A DNA stretch of 64,000 nt from Streptomyces sp. NBC_01217. GTDB taxonomy: Bacteria > Actinomycetota > Actinomycetes > Streptomycetales > Streptomycetaceae. The stretch is taken from assembly GCF_035994185.1 (NCBI RefSeq), contig NZ_CP108538.1, forward strand, positions 6,301,501 to 6,365,500. Reading direction: 5' to 3'. The translations under genes and the position numbers were made by a program. Position 1 is the stretch's first letter; the number at the start of each line of letters is the position of its first letter. Positions 27,532-37,513 of the stretch are shown one piece after another. The notes under the pieces were generated by a model, which worked only from the letters and a program-made list of their open reading frames with translations, was not told the DNA's origin and ran no database searches.

Positions 27532-28317
27532 GTGAGTGCGTCAGGCACCGCGGCGGCCGGGCAGGTCGAGCACATGCTGCGCCAAGTGACGCCCGGGCGC
27601 TACGACGCTTACGAGGCGCTGCTGCAGGCCCTCGCGAACGGCCGGATCTGGATGCTCCTCTGGCACGGCCAGGCCGGCTCTCCCGACGCCCAGTACGGGA
27701 ACATGGAGATCGACGGCCTCGGCTACGCCCCCTGTGTGACCTCCGCCCAGGAGCTCTCGGCCAGCGGCTGGAACCGCGCCCATGAACTGGTCTCCGGCCG
27801 CGACATCGCCCGCGCCCTCTTCCCCGACCGCTGGGGCATCTGGCTCAACCCGCACGCCCCGGGCGGCGGCGTCGGCATCCCCTGGCTGGATCTGCGCCGG
27901 ATCGCCACCGGCCTCGACCGGATGCCCGCGGGCCCGCTCCGGCTCACCGAGCCGGCCATCGAGATCCCGCAGTTCTACGCCCTGCTCACGCAGAACGCCC
28001 ACCACACCCCCGCGATCCGCTCGCTGCGCCGAGCCTGGGTGCAGCCCGCGCTCGGCGTCCCGTATCTCGCCATCGGACTCGACCTCTACGACACGGGCCA
28101 GAGCTCGGTCGACGCGGTGCGCGCGATGATGCAGCAGTCGATCGGCGCGGTCCCGGACGGGCTGCCCGTCTCCACCGTCGCGATGTCCGACGAGTACGAC
28201 CCGGTCGCGATGTGGCTGCGCGCCAACTCCCGCCCGTTCTACGACCGCGAGGCCCACGCCGCCCCGGCTGCCCCGGTGGCGGGCTACGGCTATCCGCCGC
28301 CCGCTCTTCCGTACTAG
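27532..28317 (+). CDS. SseB-like protein (second copy)
   Basis: 261 residues from the GTG at 27532 (GAAGAGGGG upstream); the frame is open to 27478 but that part looks non-coding. It shares the order of elements with the first copy (ASGWNRAHELVSGRDIA, WGIWLNPHAPGGGVGIP, AMWLRANSRPFYDREA) but is distant from it. A Pro/Ala/Tyr-rich tail follows. Probably an old tandem duplication. Confidence 0.82.
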   Translation: MSASGTAAAGQVEHMLRQVTPGRYDAYEALLQALANGRIWMLLWHGQAGSPDAQYGNMEIDGLGYAPCVTSAQELSASGWNRAHELVSGRDIARALFPDRWGIWLNPHAPGGGVGIPWLDLRRIATGLDRMPAGPLRLTEPAIEIPQFYALLTQNAHHTPAIRSLRRAWVQPALGVPYLAIGLDLYDTGQSSVDAVRAMMQQSIGAVPDGLPVSTVAMSDEYDPVAMWLRANSRPFYDREAHAAPAAPVAGYGYPPPALPY

Positions 28318-28670
28318 AGGACGCAGGGGCCGGGCGGTCCATGTGGCTTGGGGGCAGATGAGTCCTTGTGGTGCACATGTCCGCTCTGGTGGCAGGTGGA
28401 CACAAAGGTGGCGTTGATGGCCCTACGTGACCTCTTCTGACTCAACTTCCCTCCGTCCGGCCGCCGTTCATTCACGTCCGGATAACGGATCAGTCCGTCA
28501 TCATCACGGTTAGGCATCCATTCACCGCCAAGTCTGGCTACAGATCCAGGCGTCCATGAAGACTCCCGCAACAGGGATGCTCCGATCCCTGAACAGAGAT
28601 GGACAGAGTCATGCCGCCACAGCGGTAAGTGCGTACCGGCCACCGCCGGTTGAGAGGGGTCCCTGCCACG
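28318..28670. promoter_or_regulatory. Upstream region of the peptide ABC importer operon
   Basis: 350 bases without a gene. Its AT content is higher than in the flanking genes, with short near-palindromes such as GGGATGCTCCGATCCC around 28574. This is the likely promoter of the five-gene operon; I could not fix a -10/-35 pair. Confidence 0.5.
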
Positions 28671-29669
28671 ATGACGGCACCATTGCACGAGCCGACCGCG
28701 GAGGTGGCCCCCATCGAGGGCTTCGAGGCCGGAGTCCCTGAGAAGGCGGTGCAGGGCCGATCCCTGGGCCGTATCGCCTGGGAGCGCCTGAAGCGGGACA
28801 AGCTGGCCCTCACCGGGGGCGTTGTGGTGCTGGTGCTGATTGTCATCGCACTGCTGGCCCCGGTGATCACGGACCTCGTCGGACAGTCGCCCAACGACCA
28901 CCACGAAGAGCTGATCGACCCGCTCTTCTCCACGCCCACGGGCTCCTTCGGCGGCATCAGCTCCGAACACCTCCTCGGCGTAGAGCCCGTCAGCGGCCGC
29001 GACATCTTCGCCCGCATCATCTACGGCGCCCAGGTCTCGCTCCTGGTCGGCTTCCTCTCCGCCGTCGTCGCGATCGTCGTCGGCACCGTGCTCGGTGTAC
29101 TGGCCGGCTACTTCGGCGGCTGGCTGGACGCGCTCATCAGCCGGGTGATGGACATGCTGCTCTCCTTCCCGCAGCTTCTGTTCATCATCGCGCTGGTCTC
29201 CGTCATGCCGAACGAGATGCTCGGTCTGTCGGGCAGCGGGGTCCGCCTGTTCGTGATGATCCTGGTCATCGGCTTCTTCGGCTGGCCGTACGTCGGCCGT
29301 GTGGTGCGCGGACAGACGCTGTCGCTGCGCGAACGCGAGTACGTGGACGCGGCCCGCAGTCTCGGGGCCGGGCGGATCCACATCCTGTTCAAGGAGCTCA
29401 TGCCCAACCTCATCGCGCCCATCATCGTGTACGCCACGATGATGATCCCCACGAACATCCTCACAGAGGCGGCCCTGAGCTTCCTGGGCGTCGGCGTCAA
29501 GCCGCCCTCCGCCTCCTGGGGGGAGATGCTGTCGGCTGCTCTGAGTTACTACGAGTCCGACCCGATGTACATGATCATCCCGGGCGTGGCCATCTTCATC
29601 ACCGTGCTCTCCTTCAACCTCTTCGGCGATGGCGTACGCGATGCGCTCGACCCGAAGGGCACTCGTTAA
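28671..29669 (+). CDS. Peptide ABC transporter permease (DppC/OppC type)
   Basis: 332 residues from the ATG at 28671. A cytoplasmic N-terminus with RIAWERLKRDKLAL leads into helix 1 (GGVVVLVLIVIALLAP), then five more helices. The coupling motif EYVDAARSLGAGRIHILFKELMPN is the EAA loop that contacts the ATPases. First gene of an operon with the binding protein, second permease and two ATPases. The DppC-type gene coming before the binding protein is less usual. Confidence 0.93.
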   Translation: MTAPLHEPTAEVAPIEGFEAGVPEKAVQGRSLGRIAWERLKRDKLALTGGVVVLVLIVIALLAPVITDLVGQSPNDHHEELIDPLFSTPTGSFGGISSEHLLGVEPVSGRDIFARIIYGAQVSLLVGFLSAVVAIVVGTVLGVLAGYFGGWLDALISRVMDMLLSFPQLLFIIALVSVMPNEMLGLSGSGVRLFVMILVIGFFGWPYVGRVVRGQTLSLREREYVDAARSLGAGRIHILFKELMPNLIAPIIVYATMMIPTNILTEAALSFLGVGVKPPSASWGEMLSAALSYYESDPMYMIIPGVAIFITVLSFNLFGDGVRDALDPKGTR

Positions 29670-29730
29670 CTGCCGTACCGCGGAGCCCGTGCACCGCACG
29701 GGCCGCTTCTACACACGGAGGATCCGAATC

Positions 29731-31518
29731 GTGACTACCCGACGGAATGCACGGCGCAAGCAGGCCGTGGCCGCTGCTGCCGTGGTCGCTGCGCTGCTTT
29801 CCACGGCGGCGTGCGGCGGCGGAGACAACGATGGCAAGGGCAAGGACGGCAAGAGCGCGGCGGCCGGCTTCGACGCCGCCAACAACAAGATTGCCAATGC
29901 CTCGACGAAGACGGGCGGCACGCTCAAGTACGCCGGTGCGCAGGATGCCGACTCCTGGGACACCACGCGTGGCTACTACGGCTTCGTGTGGAACTTCATG
30001 CGCTACTACAGCCGTCAGCTCGTGACCAGCAAGACGGAGCCCGGTGCCGCCGGTACGGAGCTCACGCCGGACCTCGCCACCGAGCGCGCCAAGATCAGCG
30101 ACGACGGCAAGACCTACACGTACACCCTGCGCGACGGGATCACGTGGGAGGACGGCAAGCCGATCACCTCCCAGGACATCAAGTACGGCATCGAGCGCCA
30201 GTGGGCGCAGGACGTGCTGTCCGGCGGCCCGGTCTACCTGCGTGACATCCTCGACCCCAAGGGCGAGTACAAGGGTCCGTACAAGGACACCTCGAAGGAC
30301 AAGCTGGGCCTGAAGGCCATCGAGACGCCGGACGCGAAGACCATCATCTTCAAGCTGCCGACGGCGAACTCGGACTTCGAGGAGATCCTGGCGCTGACCT
30401 CGTCCTCGCCGGTCCGTCAGGACAAGGACACCAAGTCGAAGTACGGCCTCAAGCCGTTCTCGTCCGGCCCGTACAAGTTCGAGTCGTACACCCCGAACAA
30501 GTCCCTCGTGCTGGTCCGCAACGAGAACTGGAAGCAGGACTCCGACCCGGTCCGCAAGGCGCTGCCGGACAAGATCACGCTGGACCTGTTCTCCAACGCC
30601 GACGACATGGACAACCGCCTGATCGCGGGCGACTTCGACCTGGACATCAACCAGACGGGTCTCTCCCCGCAGGGCCGTATCAAGGCGCTCAAGGAGCACA
30701 AGGCCAACCTGGACAACCCGGTCTCCGGCTACATCCGTTACGCGGTCTTCCCGCAGAACGTGGCGCCGTTCGACAACATCGAGTGCCGCAAGGCCGTGAT
30801 CTACGGAGCCGACCACAAGTCGCTCCAGACGGCGCGCGGTGGCCCGGTCGCCGGTGGCGACATCGGCACCAACATGCTGCCCCCGTCGGTGCCCGGCTCC
30901 GAGGGGCAGAAGTACGACCCGTACGGCACCGCCGCCAACGACGGTGCGCCGGACGTCACCAAGGCCAAGGCCGCGCTGAAGGCCTGCGGGAAGCCGAACG
31001 GCTTCTCGACCACCATCGCGGTGCGTAACAACAAGCCGGTCGAGGTGGCCACCGCCGAGTCGCTGCAGGCCTCGCTGGACAAGATCGGCATCAAGGTCGA
31101 CATCGACAAGTACGACGGTTCGCAGACCTCGGGCATCATCGGCAACCCGACCGTGGTCAAGAAGAAGAACTACGGGATCATCATCATGGGCTGGGGCCCG
31201 GACTTCCCGTCGGTCCAGGGTTACGGCGCGCCGCTGTGGGACAGCAGCTACATCCTCGAAAGCGGCAACAACAACTTCGCCATGATCAAGGACAAGGCGA
31301 TCGACGCCAACTTCGACAAGTTCTCCACCGAGCTCGACCCGGAGAAGAAGAAGGCGATCTCCACGGAGATCAACCACCAGGTGATGGAGGGCGCGTACTA
31401 CCTGCCCTTCGTCTTCGAGAAGTTCATCAACTGGCGCTCGCCGCGGCTGACGAACGTCTACACCACGGACGCCTACAGCGGTATGTACGACTTCACCAGC
31501 CTGGGCGTCGTGAAGTAA
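29731..31518 (+). CDS. Peptide-binding lipoprotein of the ABC importer
   Basis: 595 residues from a GTG with GGAGGA upstream. Lipoprotein signal with lipobox LSTAAC, Cys anchored to the outer face of the membrane, then a Gly/Lys/Asp-rich linker. The body matches the SBP_bac_5 family (LTPDLATERAKISDDGKTYTY, LRDGITWEDGKPITSQDI). It binds di- or oligopeptides and delivers them to the permeases on either side of it in the operon. Confidence 0.94.
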   Translation: MTTRRNARRKQAVAAAAVVAALLSTAACGGGDNDGKGKDGKSAAAGFDAANNKIANASTKTGGTLKYAGAQDADSWDTTRGYYGFVWNFMRYYSRQLVTSKTEPGAAGTELTPDLATERAKISDDGKTYTYTLRDGITWEDGKPITSQDIKYGIERQWAQDVLSGGPVYLRDILDPKGEYKGPYKDTSKDKLGLKAIETPDAKTIIFKLPTANSDFEEILALTSSSPVRQDKDTKSKYGLKPFSSGPYKFESYTPNKSLVLVRNENWKQDSDPVRKALPDKITLDLFSNADDMDNRLIAGDFDLDINQTGLSPQGRIKALKEHKANLDNPVSGYIRYAVFPQNVAPFDNIECRKAVIYGADHKSLQTARGGPVAGGDIGTNMLPPSVPGSEGQKYDPYGTAANDGAPDVTKAKAALKACGKPNGFSTTIAVRNNKPVEVATAESLQASLDKIGIKVDIDKYDGSQTSGIIGNPTVVKKKNYGIIIMGWGPDFPSVQGYGAPLWDSSYILESGNNNFAMIKDKAIDANFDKFSTELDPEKKKAISTEINHQVMEGAYYLPFVFEKFINWRSPRLTNVYTTDAYSGMYDFTSLGVVK

Positions 31519-31636
31519 CCACCCCTCCGGCACACCCGCCGTACGGCACGAAAGGCAGGTGAAGGCCGGAGCGGTGCGGTCGCGGGCCATCGGACGACCT
31601 CCGGTGGCCCGAGGCCCCCCCGCCGGGCCGAGAGCA

Positions 31637-32635
31637 GTGCTCACATACCTCATCAGGCGGCTCATGGCCGTCGCAGTAATGCTTGTGGTCATCGTCGTGG
31701 TGGTCTTCTGCATTTTCTTCCTCATCCCCAAGTGGACCGGCGTCGACCCCGCCACGATGTACGTGGGCAAGACCTCGGACGCGGCGGCCGTCGAAGGCAT
31801 CCGGCAGAAGCTCCAGCTGGGCGAACCGATCTATGTCCAGGTCCTGGAGTTCTTCAAGGGCATCTTCGTCGGGCGTACCTACTCCTCGGGCGGCGACGTC
31901 ACGGAGTGCGCCGCGCCCTGCTTCGGCTACTCCTTCCGCAGTGAGCAGGCCATCTGGCCGGTGCTCACCGACCGCCTTCCGGTGACCATGGCGCTCGCCC
32001 TCGGCGCGGCCGTTCTGTGGCTGCTGTTCGGGGTCGCGGCCGGTGTGCTCTCCGCGCTCAAGCGGGGCACGCTGTGGGACCGTTCGGCGATGGTGGTCGC
32101 CCTCTCCGGCGTCTCGCTGCCGATCTTCTTCACCGCCATGCTCTCGCTCGCGATCTTCGACTACGGCCTCGGCTGGGTCGATTCCGGGTTCGTCGCCTTC
32201 GGGGAGAATCCGGGAGCCTGGTTCCAGGGCATGCTGCTGCCCTGGGTGACACTCGCCTTCCTGTACGCGGCGATGTACGCCCGGATCACTCGCGCCACCA
32301 TGCTCGAAGTCATGGGCGAGGACTACATCCGCACGGCCCGGGCCAAGGGCCTCAGCGAACCGGTGGTCATCGGCAAGCACGCCATGCGCTCGACCATGAC
32401 CCCGATCCTGACCATGCTCGGCATGGACCTCGGCGCCCTGATCGGCGGCGCGATCCTGACCGAGACCGCGTTCAGCCTTCCCGGCCTCGGCCAGGCGGTG
32501 CTCAAGGCGATCAGCGAACGCGATCTCCCGGTGATCCTCGGCGTCACCCTGATCACCTCGCTCGCGGTGATCGTCGCCAACCTCGTCGTGGACATTCTGT
32601 ACGCCGTGATCGACCCCCGAGTGAGGCTGTCATGA
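31637..32635 (+). CDS. Peptide ABC transporter permease (DppB/OppB type)
   Basis: 332 residues from the GTG at 31637, chosen because the protein then starts LTYLIRRLMAVAVMLVV, the usual first helix; an earlier GTG at 31559 would add 26 atypical residues. EAA loop EDYIRTARAKGLSEPVVIGKHA. The stop overlaps the next start (ATGA). Confidence 0.92.
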   Translation: MLTYLIRRLMAVAVMLVVIVVVVFCIFFLIPKWTGVDPATMYVGKTSDAAAVEGIRQKLQLGEPIYVQVLEFFKGIFVGRTYSSGGDVTECAAPCFGYSFRSEQAIWPVLTDRLPVTMALALGAAVLWLLFGVAAGVLSALKRGTLWDRSAMVVALSGVSLPIFFTAMLSLAIFDYGLGWVDSGFVAFGENPGAWFQGMLLPWVTLAFLYAAMYARITRATMLEVMGEDYIRTARAKGLSEPVVIGKHAMRSTMTPILTMLGMDLGALIGGAILTETAFSLPGLGQAVLKAISERDLPVILGVTLITSLAVIVANLVVDILYAVIDPRVRLS

Positions 32636-33732
32636 CCGAGCTGAGCAAGAGCGGAGCCGCCGTGGGCGAGCCGGTCGCCTCCGCCTCGCCCTCCCCCGAC
32701 GCCTTCCTCGACGTACGCGATCTGAAGGTGCACTTCCCGACCGACGACGGCCTGGTCAAGTCCGTCGACGGGCTCAGTTTCACGCTGGAGAAGGGCAAGA
32801 CCCTCGGCATCGTGGGCGAGTCCGGCTCCGGCAAGTCCGTGACCTCGCTCGGCATCATGGGCCTGCACACCGCCGGCCAGTACGGCAAGCGCAAGGCCCA
32901 GCTCTCCGGCGAGATCTGGCTGAACGGCAAGGAACTGCTGTCCGCCGACCCCGACGAGGTGCGCAGGCTGCGCGGCCGCGACATGGCCATGATCTTCCAG
33001 GACCCGCTGTCCGCGCTGCACCCGTACTACACGATCGGCAAGCAGATCGTGGAGGCGTACCGCGTCCACCACGACGTGGACAAGAAGACCGCCCGCAAGC
33101 GCGCGATCGAGATGCTCGACCGGGTCGGCATCCCGCAGCCCGACAAGCGCGTCGACAGCTACCCGCACGAGTTCTCCGGCGGGATGCGCCAGCGCGCGAT
33201 GATCGCCATGTCGCTGGTCAACAACCCCGAGCTGCTGATCGCGGACGAGCCGACGACCGCGCTGGACGTGACCGTCCAGGCGCAGATCCTCGACCTGATC
33301 CGGGACCTGCAGAAGGAGTTCGGCTCCGCGGTCATCATCATCACCCACGACCTGGGCGTCGTGGCCGAGCTCGCCGACGACATCCTGGTGATGTACGGCG
33401 GGCGCTGCATCGAGCGCGGACCGGCCGAGAAGGTGTTCTACGAGCCCCGGCACCCCTACACCTGGGGTCTGCTGGGTTCCATGCCGCGCCTGGACCGGGA
33501 ACAGACCGATCGGCTCATCCCGGTCAAGGGCTCCCCGCCCTCGCTCATCAACATCCCGTCGGGGTGCGCCTTCAACCCGCGCTGCCCCTACGCGGATCTG
33601 CCCAAGGACGACGTCACCCGCACCGTACGGCCCGAGCTGCAGGAGGTCGGCAGCCGGCACTCGGCCGCCTGCCACCTGTCGCAGGAGCAGCGGGAGCGTA
33701 TCTGGACCGAAGAGATTGCGCCCAAGCTGTGA
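32632..33732 (+). CDS. Peptide ABC transporter ATPase (DppD/OppD type)
   Basis: 366 residues. Walker [10 protein letters not shown]-loop [12 protein letters not shown], signature SGGMRQR, Walker [13 protein letters not shown] and switch His in ITHDLG. The C-terminal oligopeptide-transporter extension has a Cys cluster ([11 protein letters not shown] and later AACHLS) that can hold an iron-sulfur cluster in relatives. Start and stop overlap both neighbours. Confidence 0.95.
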   Translation: MTELSKSGAAVGEPVASASPSPDAFLDVRDLKVHFPTDDGLVKSVDGLSFTLEKGKTLGIVGESGSGKSVTSLGIMGLHTAGQYGKRKAQLSGEIWLNGKELLSADPDEVRRLRGRDMAMIFQDPLSALHPYYTIGKQIVEAYRVHHDVDKKTARKRAIEMLDRVGIPQPDKRVDSYPHEFSGGMRQRAMIAMSLVNNPELLIADEPTTALDVTVQAQILDLIRDLQKEFGSAVIIITHDLGVVAELADDILVMYGGRCIERGPAEKVFYEPRHPYTWGLLGSMPRLDREQTDRLIPVKGSPPSLINIPSGCAFNPRCPYADLPKDDVTRTVRPELQEVGSRHSAACHLSQEQRERIWTEEIAPKL

Positions 33733-35000
33733 GCGAGGACAAAAGCGAGGACAAAGCGGTGACGAGCCAGGACAAGAGCGTTGACGTTCCGGCGCAGCGG
33801 GCCTCCGCGAAGGGTGCCTCCCCGGAGGTGCTGCTCAAGGTGACCGGGCTGCAGAAGCACTTCCCCATCAGGAAGGGCCTGCTCCAGCGCAACGCCGGTG
33901 CCGTGAAGGCCGTCGACGGGATCGACTTCGAGGTGCACGCGGGCGAGACCCTGGGTGTCGTCGGGGAGTCCGGCTGCGGAAAGTCGACGATGGGCCGGCT
34001 GATCACCCGGCTGCTCGAACCCAGCGCGGGGAGCATCGAGTTCGAGGGGAGGGACATCACGCACCTCGGCGTGGGCGGCATGCGCCCGATGCGCCGGGAC
34101 ATGCAGATGATCTTCCAGGACCCGTACTCCTCGCTGAACCCCCGGCACACGATCGGCACGATCGTCAGCGCTCCCTTCAAGCTCCAGGGCGTCAAGCCCG
34201 AGGGCGGCGTCAAGAAGGAGGTGCAGCGGCTGCTGGAGGTCGTGGGCCTCAACCCCGAGCACTACAACCGCTACCCGCACGAGTTCTCCGGCGGTCAGCG
34301 CCAGCGCATCGGGATCGCCCGCGCGCTCGCGCTCAACCCCAAGCTGGTCGTGGCGGACGAGCCGGTGTCGGCGCTGGACGTCTCGATCCAGGCGCAGGTG
34401 GTGAACCTGCTCGACGACCTCCAGACCGAGCTGGGTCTGACGTACGTGATCATCGCCCATGACCTCTCGGTCGTCCGGCACGTCTCGGACCGGATCGCGG
34501 TGATGTACCTCGGCAAGATCGTGGAGCTGGCCGACCGCGAGTCGCTGTACAAGGCGCCGATGCACCCGTACACCAAGGCGCTGCTCTCGGCGGTCCCGAT
34601 CCCGGACCCGAGGCGGCGTTCGGCCAAGAGCGAGCGCATTCTGCTGAAGGGCGACGTGCCGTCGCCGATCTCGCCGCCCAGCGGCTGCCGCTTCCACACC
34701 CGGTGCTGGAAGGCGACGGAGATCTGCAAGACGCAGGAGCCGCCGCTGGTCGCGCTGAAGACCGGGCACCAGGTGGCCTGCCACCACCCGGAGAACGCGC
34801 CCGACCAGGTCCCGGGCGAGACGGTGACGGCGGAGGCACGGGAGGCGATCGAGATCGTCACGGTGGGCGAGCCGGAGGCCGTCGAGGTCGTCGAATCCGC
34901 TTCCGCTTCCGCTTCCGCTTCCGACGAGGACGTCGCCGAGTCCGCTTCCGACGACGGCGCCGCGTCGTCCGGAAAGCCGGAGGACAGCCCCAAGGAGTAG
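33729..35000 (+). CDS. Peptide ABC transporter ATPase (DppF/OppF type)
   Basis: 423 residues; GTG overlaps the previous stop (GTGA). Walker A GESGCGKS, signature SGGQRQR, Walker [13 protein letters not shown], switch IAHDLS, and the C-terminal Cys motif [12 protein letters not shown]. About 30 extra residues at the N-terminus ([15 protein letters not shown]) and an acidic, Ser/Ala-repeat tail of about 70 residues encoded by a TCCGCT hexamer repeat near 34899 are not part of the family fold. Confidence 0.94.
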   Translation: MSEDKSEDKAVTSQDKSVDVPAQRASAKGASPEVLLKVTGLQKHFPIRKGLLQRNAGAVKAVDGIDFEVHAGETLGVVGESGCGKSTMGRLITRLLEPSAGSIEFEGRDITHLGVGGMRPMRRDMQMIFQDPYSSLNPRHTIGTIVSAPFKLQGVKPEGGVKKEVQRLLEVVGLNPEHYNRYPHEFSGGQRQRIGIARALALNPKLVVADEPVSALDVSIQAQVVNLLDDLQTELGLTYVIIAHDLSVVRHVSDRIAVMYLGKIVELADRESLYKAPMHPYTKALLSAVPIPDPRRRSAKSERILLKGDVPSPISPPSGCRFHTRCWKATEICKTQEPPLVALKTGHQVACHHPENAPDQVPGETVTAEAREAIEIVTVGEPEAVEVVESASASASASDEDVAESASDDGAASSGKPEDSPKE

Positions 35001-35018
35001 TACCGGCACAATTGGCCG

Positions 35019-35687
35019 GTGCTCAACGAACTGTTCACGCCCTCCGTCCAGCATGCGCTCGACATCGTCGGAATCTTCGTCTTCGCGATCTCCGGCGCTC
35101 TGCTCGCCGTACGCAAGAACTTCGATGTCTTCGGCATCGCGGTACTCGCCGAGGTCACCGCGCTGGGCGGGGGGCTGTTCCGTGACATCGTCATCGGGGC
35201 GGTCCCGCCCGCGGCGTTCACGGACCTCGGCTACTTCACGACCCCGCTCCTCGCCGCCGTCCTGGTGTTCTTTCTGCATCCGCACGTCGAACGGATCCAG
35301 GTGGGCGTCAATGTCTTCGACGCCGCCGGCCTCGGGCTTTTCTGCGTCACGGGCACGGTCAAGGCGTACGACTACGGCCTCGGCCTCACGGCGTCGGCCG
35401 CCCTGGGACTGGCCACCGCGGCAGGCGGCGGTGTGCTGCGCGACGTACTGGCCAACGAGGTGCCCTCGCTGCTGCGCTGGGACCGCGACCTGTACGCGGT
35501 GCCCGCGATCGTCGGCGCCACGATGATCGTGCTGTGCATCCGCTTCGACGCGCTCAACGCGTTCACCAGCGGCACCGCGGTGATCATGACCTTCGTGCTC
35601 CGGCTGCTCTCGATGCGCTACCACCTGCGTGCCCCGCGCGCCTACAACCGGCGGTCGGCGACGGCCGAGGGGCCCGCGGCCACCTGA
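35019..35687 (+). CDS. Trimeric intracellular cation channel (TRIC)/UPF0126 family membrane protein
   Basis: 222 residues from GTG 18 bp after the ABC operon. Seven hydrophobic segments with the two repeated signatures GGGLFRDIVIG (near 49) and GGGVLRDVLANEVP (near 132) that mark the internal duplication of the family. Bacterial TRIC proteins conduct potassium. It may be co-transcribed with the transporter. Confidence 0.9.
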   Translation: MLNELFTPSVQHALDIVGIFVFAISGALLAVRKNFDVFGIAVLAEVTALGGGLFRDIVIGAVPPAAFTDLGYFTTPLLAAVLVFFLHPHVERIQVGVNVFDAAGLGLFCVTGTVKAYDYGLGLTASAALGLATAAGGGVLRDVLANEVPSLLRWDRDLYAVPAIVGATMIVLCIRFDALNAFTSGTAVIMTFVLRLLSMRYHLRAPRAYNRRSATAEGPAAT

Positions 35688-35689
35688 CA

Positions 35690-35740
35690 GGGACATCGGC
35701 GGGGACATCGGCGGGGACAGCGGCCGGGACAGCGGCCGGG
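35690..35740. repeat. Short tandem repeat after the TRIC gene
   Basis: Two copies of GGGGACATCGGC followed by two near-copies ending CAGCGGCC. It lies between the TRIC stop and the thioesterase promoter. No coding role. Confidence 0.7.
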
Positions 35741-35782
35741 TGCGCCGACATCTCCCGGCCATAAAAAGCTACCGCTCAGTAA

Positions 35783-35788
35783 TACAAT
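35783..35788 (+). promoter_or_regulatory. Candidate -10 box of the thioesterase gene
   Basis: TACAAT lies 10 to 24 bases before the candidate starts in a locally AT-rich stretch. No good -35 is seen. The short distance to GTG 35798 and ATG 35807, with no ribosome site, suggests a leaderless or near-leaderless message. Confidence 0.5.
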
Positions 35789-35806
35789 CGGTGTACGGTG
35801 CATCGC

Positions 35807-36673
35807 ATGGCACAGGCAGCAGAGCAGGCGGCGCGGACCGCGCAGGCAACCATCGGGGACAGCGAGTTCGACCGGGACACCGCAGTCACCCTTCGCGAGG
35901 AAGGCGTCTACGACGCCGAGCTCTCCGCCGGATGGACGATCATCCACGCCGTCAACGGCGGCTATCTGCTGGCCATGCTCGGCCGGGCGCTCGGCGAGGC
36001 GTTGCCGCACCCCGACCCCTTCTCGGTCTCCGCGCACTACCTCACCGTATCCGTACCGGGCCCCGCGGTGATCCGCACCCAGACGGTCCGCACCGGCCGC
36101 ACCCTCTCCACCGGCCAGGCCTCCCTCTTCCAGTACGCGCAGGACGGCACCGAGGTCGAGCGCATCCGCGTCATCGCCACCTATGGCGATCTGGACGCGC
36201 TGTCCGACGAGGTCCGCACCGCGGCGAAGCCGCCGGCCATCCCGCCGCTGGAGCACTGCCTCGGCCCGAGCGACGGCCCGGCCGCGATCCCCGGCAGCTC
36301 CGCCATCACCGAGCGGCTCGACATCAGGCTCGACCCGGCGACGATCGGCTGGGCCATCGGCGCCCCCTCCGGCAAGGGCGAGATGCGCGGCTGGTTCGGC
36401 CTCGCGGACGGCCGTGACGCCGACCCGCTCTCGCTGCTGCTCACCGTCGACGCGCTGCCGCCCACCTCGTTCGAACTGGGTCTCAAGGGCTGGACGCCGA
36501 CCATCGAACTCACCACCCACATCCGCTGCCGCCCCGTCCCGGGCCCGCTGCGCGTCTCCATCACCACCCGCAACCTCGCGGGCGGCTTCCTGGAGGAGGA
36601 CGCGGACGTCTGGGACAGCGCGGACCGGTTGGTGGCCCAGTCCCGCCAGCTGGCCCGGGCGCCGCGTTCCTGA
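35807..36673 (+). CDS. Thioesterase family protein (double hot-dog)
   Basis: 288 residues from the ATG at 35807 (a GTG three codons earlier is possible). N-terminal hot-dog with WTIIHAVNGGYLLAMLGRAL and a second half with PTSFELGLKGWTPTIELT resemble the TesB-like, acyl-CoA thioesterase-like family. The substrate is unknown; a lipid role would fit the convergent FabR/DesT-like TetR gene next to it, but that is inference. Confidence 0.85.
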   Translation: MAQAAEQAARTAQATIGDSEFDRDTAVTLREEGVYDAELSAGWTIIHAVNGGYLLAMLGRALGEALPHPDPFSVSAHYLTVSVPGPAVIRTQTVRTGRTLSTGQASLFQYAQDGTEVERIRVIATYGDLDALSDEVRTAAKPPAIPPLEHCLGPSDGPAAIPGSSAITERLDIRLDPATIGWAIGAPSGKGEMRGWFGLADGRDADPLSLLLTVDALPPTSFELGLKGWTPTIELTTHIRCRPVPGPLRVSITTRNLAGGFLEEDADVWDSADRLVAQSRQLARAPRS

Positions 36674-36718
36674 TGTGCTCCTGAAGCCCTCCTGAGGGGG
36701 CGAGGGCCGACGGGACTC

Positions 36719-36758
36719 CGGACGGGCCCCGGGGGGGATGGGTCCTAGGGCCCGTCCG
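36719..36758. terminator. Hairpin between convergent thioesterase and TetR genes
   Basis: CGGACGGGCCC (36719-36729) and its complement (36748-36758) with an 18-nt loop overlap the last codons of the tetR-like gene. It could end both converging transcripts. Confidence 0.55.
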
Positions 36759-37377
36759 TGCCGTCCAGCCAGTGCTGCCGGCCGAGCGTGACCAGTCTCA
36801 GCCGGCGGCGGGCCACCCCTGTCACCTGCCGCTCGCCGTCGGGCCCCGCGTCCAGCAGCGCCGAGGCCGTGAGCACCATGTGGTCGACGTACAGGCCGCC
36901 CAGCATCAGCAGATCCTCGCCGCTCCAGCCCCGGGACCGCGGCTCCTCGGCGAGCACCGCCGCCACCTCCTCGGCGAACCGCCGCAGTTGAGCCGCTATG
37001 GCCTCGCGGACCGGGCGCACGCCGCCGTGCTGCTCACGGGCGATGAACCGGAAGTGGGCGGGCTGCTCACGCACATGACGCGCTATCAGTTCGACGCTGC
37101 GGTCCAGCCGCTCCTCGCTGTCGCCGGTCTCGGCGAGCGTCGCGGCGATCATTCCGTGCAGGCTGCCCAGCGTCTCATCGACGAGCGCCACGCCGAGCGC
37201 GGCGGTGTCGTCGAAGTGCCGGTAGAAGGCGGTGGGCGTGACGCCCGCGGCCCGGGTCACCTCGCGCAGCCCCAGGCTGCTGAGGCTCTGGTGCTCCAGG
37301 AGTCCGAGCGCGGCATCCAACAGTGACTGACGGGTTCTCAACTTCTGGGTCTGGCGGATGCCGACGATGTGACTCAT
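36745..37377 (-). CDS. TetR-family regulator, FabR/DesT-like
   Basis: 210 residues. Helix-turn-helix about 15-60 ([34 protein letters not shown]). The string SLSSLGLREVTRAAGV and the C-terminal part resemble regulators of membrane fatty-acid desaturation. Its divergent promoter region holds two copies of TCAGTRAACA that may be its operators. The genes on the other side are two small membrane proteins. Confidence 0.88.
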   Translation of the reverse strand: MSHIVGIRQTQKLRTRQSLLDAALGLLEHQSLSSLGLREVTRAAGVTPTAFYRHFDDTAALGVALVDETLGSLHGMIAATLAETGDSEERLDRSVELIARHVREQPAHFRFIAREQHGGVRPVREAIAAQLRRFAEEVAAVLAEEPRSRGWSGEDLLMLGGLYVDHMVLTASALLDAGPDGERQVTGVARRRLRLVTLGRQHWLDGTDGP

Positions 37378-37382
37378 GCCAT

Positions 37383-37449
37383 TCAGTAAACAACTGTTCT
37401 CCGGAGTGGGGAAGGGGTGACCGGGTCTAGAGTGACAAGTCAGTGAACA
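37383..37449. promoter_or_regulatory. Candidate TetR operators in the divergent promoter region
   Basis: TCAGTAAACA (37383-37392, part of the palindrome CAGTAAACAACTG) and TCAGTGAACA (37440-37449) repeat 57 bases apart, between the tetR-like gene and a divergent small gene. Assignment to this TetR protein rests on position only. Confidence 0.5.
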
Positions 37450-37513
37450 GTCGTGCTCTCAAAGGTCCCTGGAGGGCTCACGGGTTCGTCGAGAGCTCAG
37501 AGAAAGGCTGAAC

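Noticed and set aside
32323..33675. Minus-strand open frame of 450 codons opposite the DppD-type ATPase
   Set aside because: Mirror frame of a strong ABC ATPase gene.
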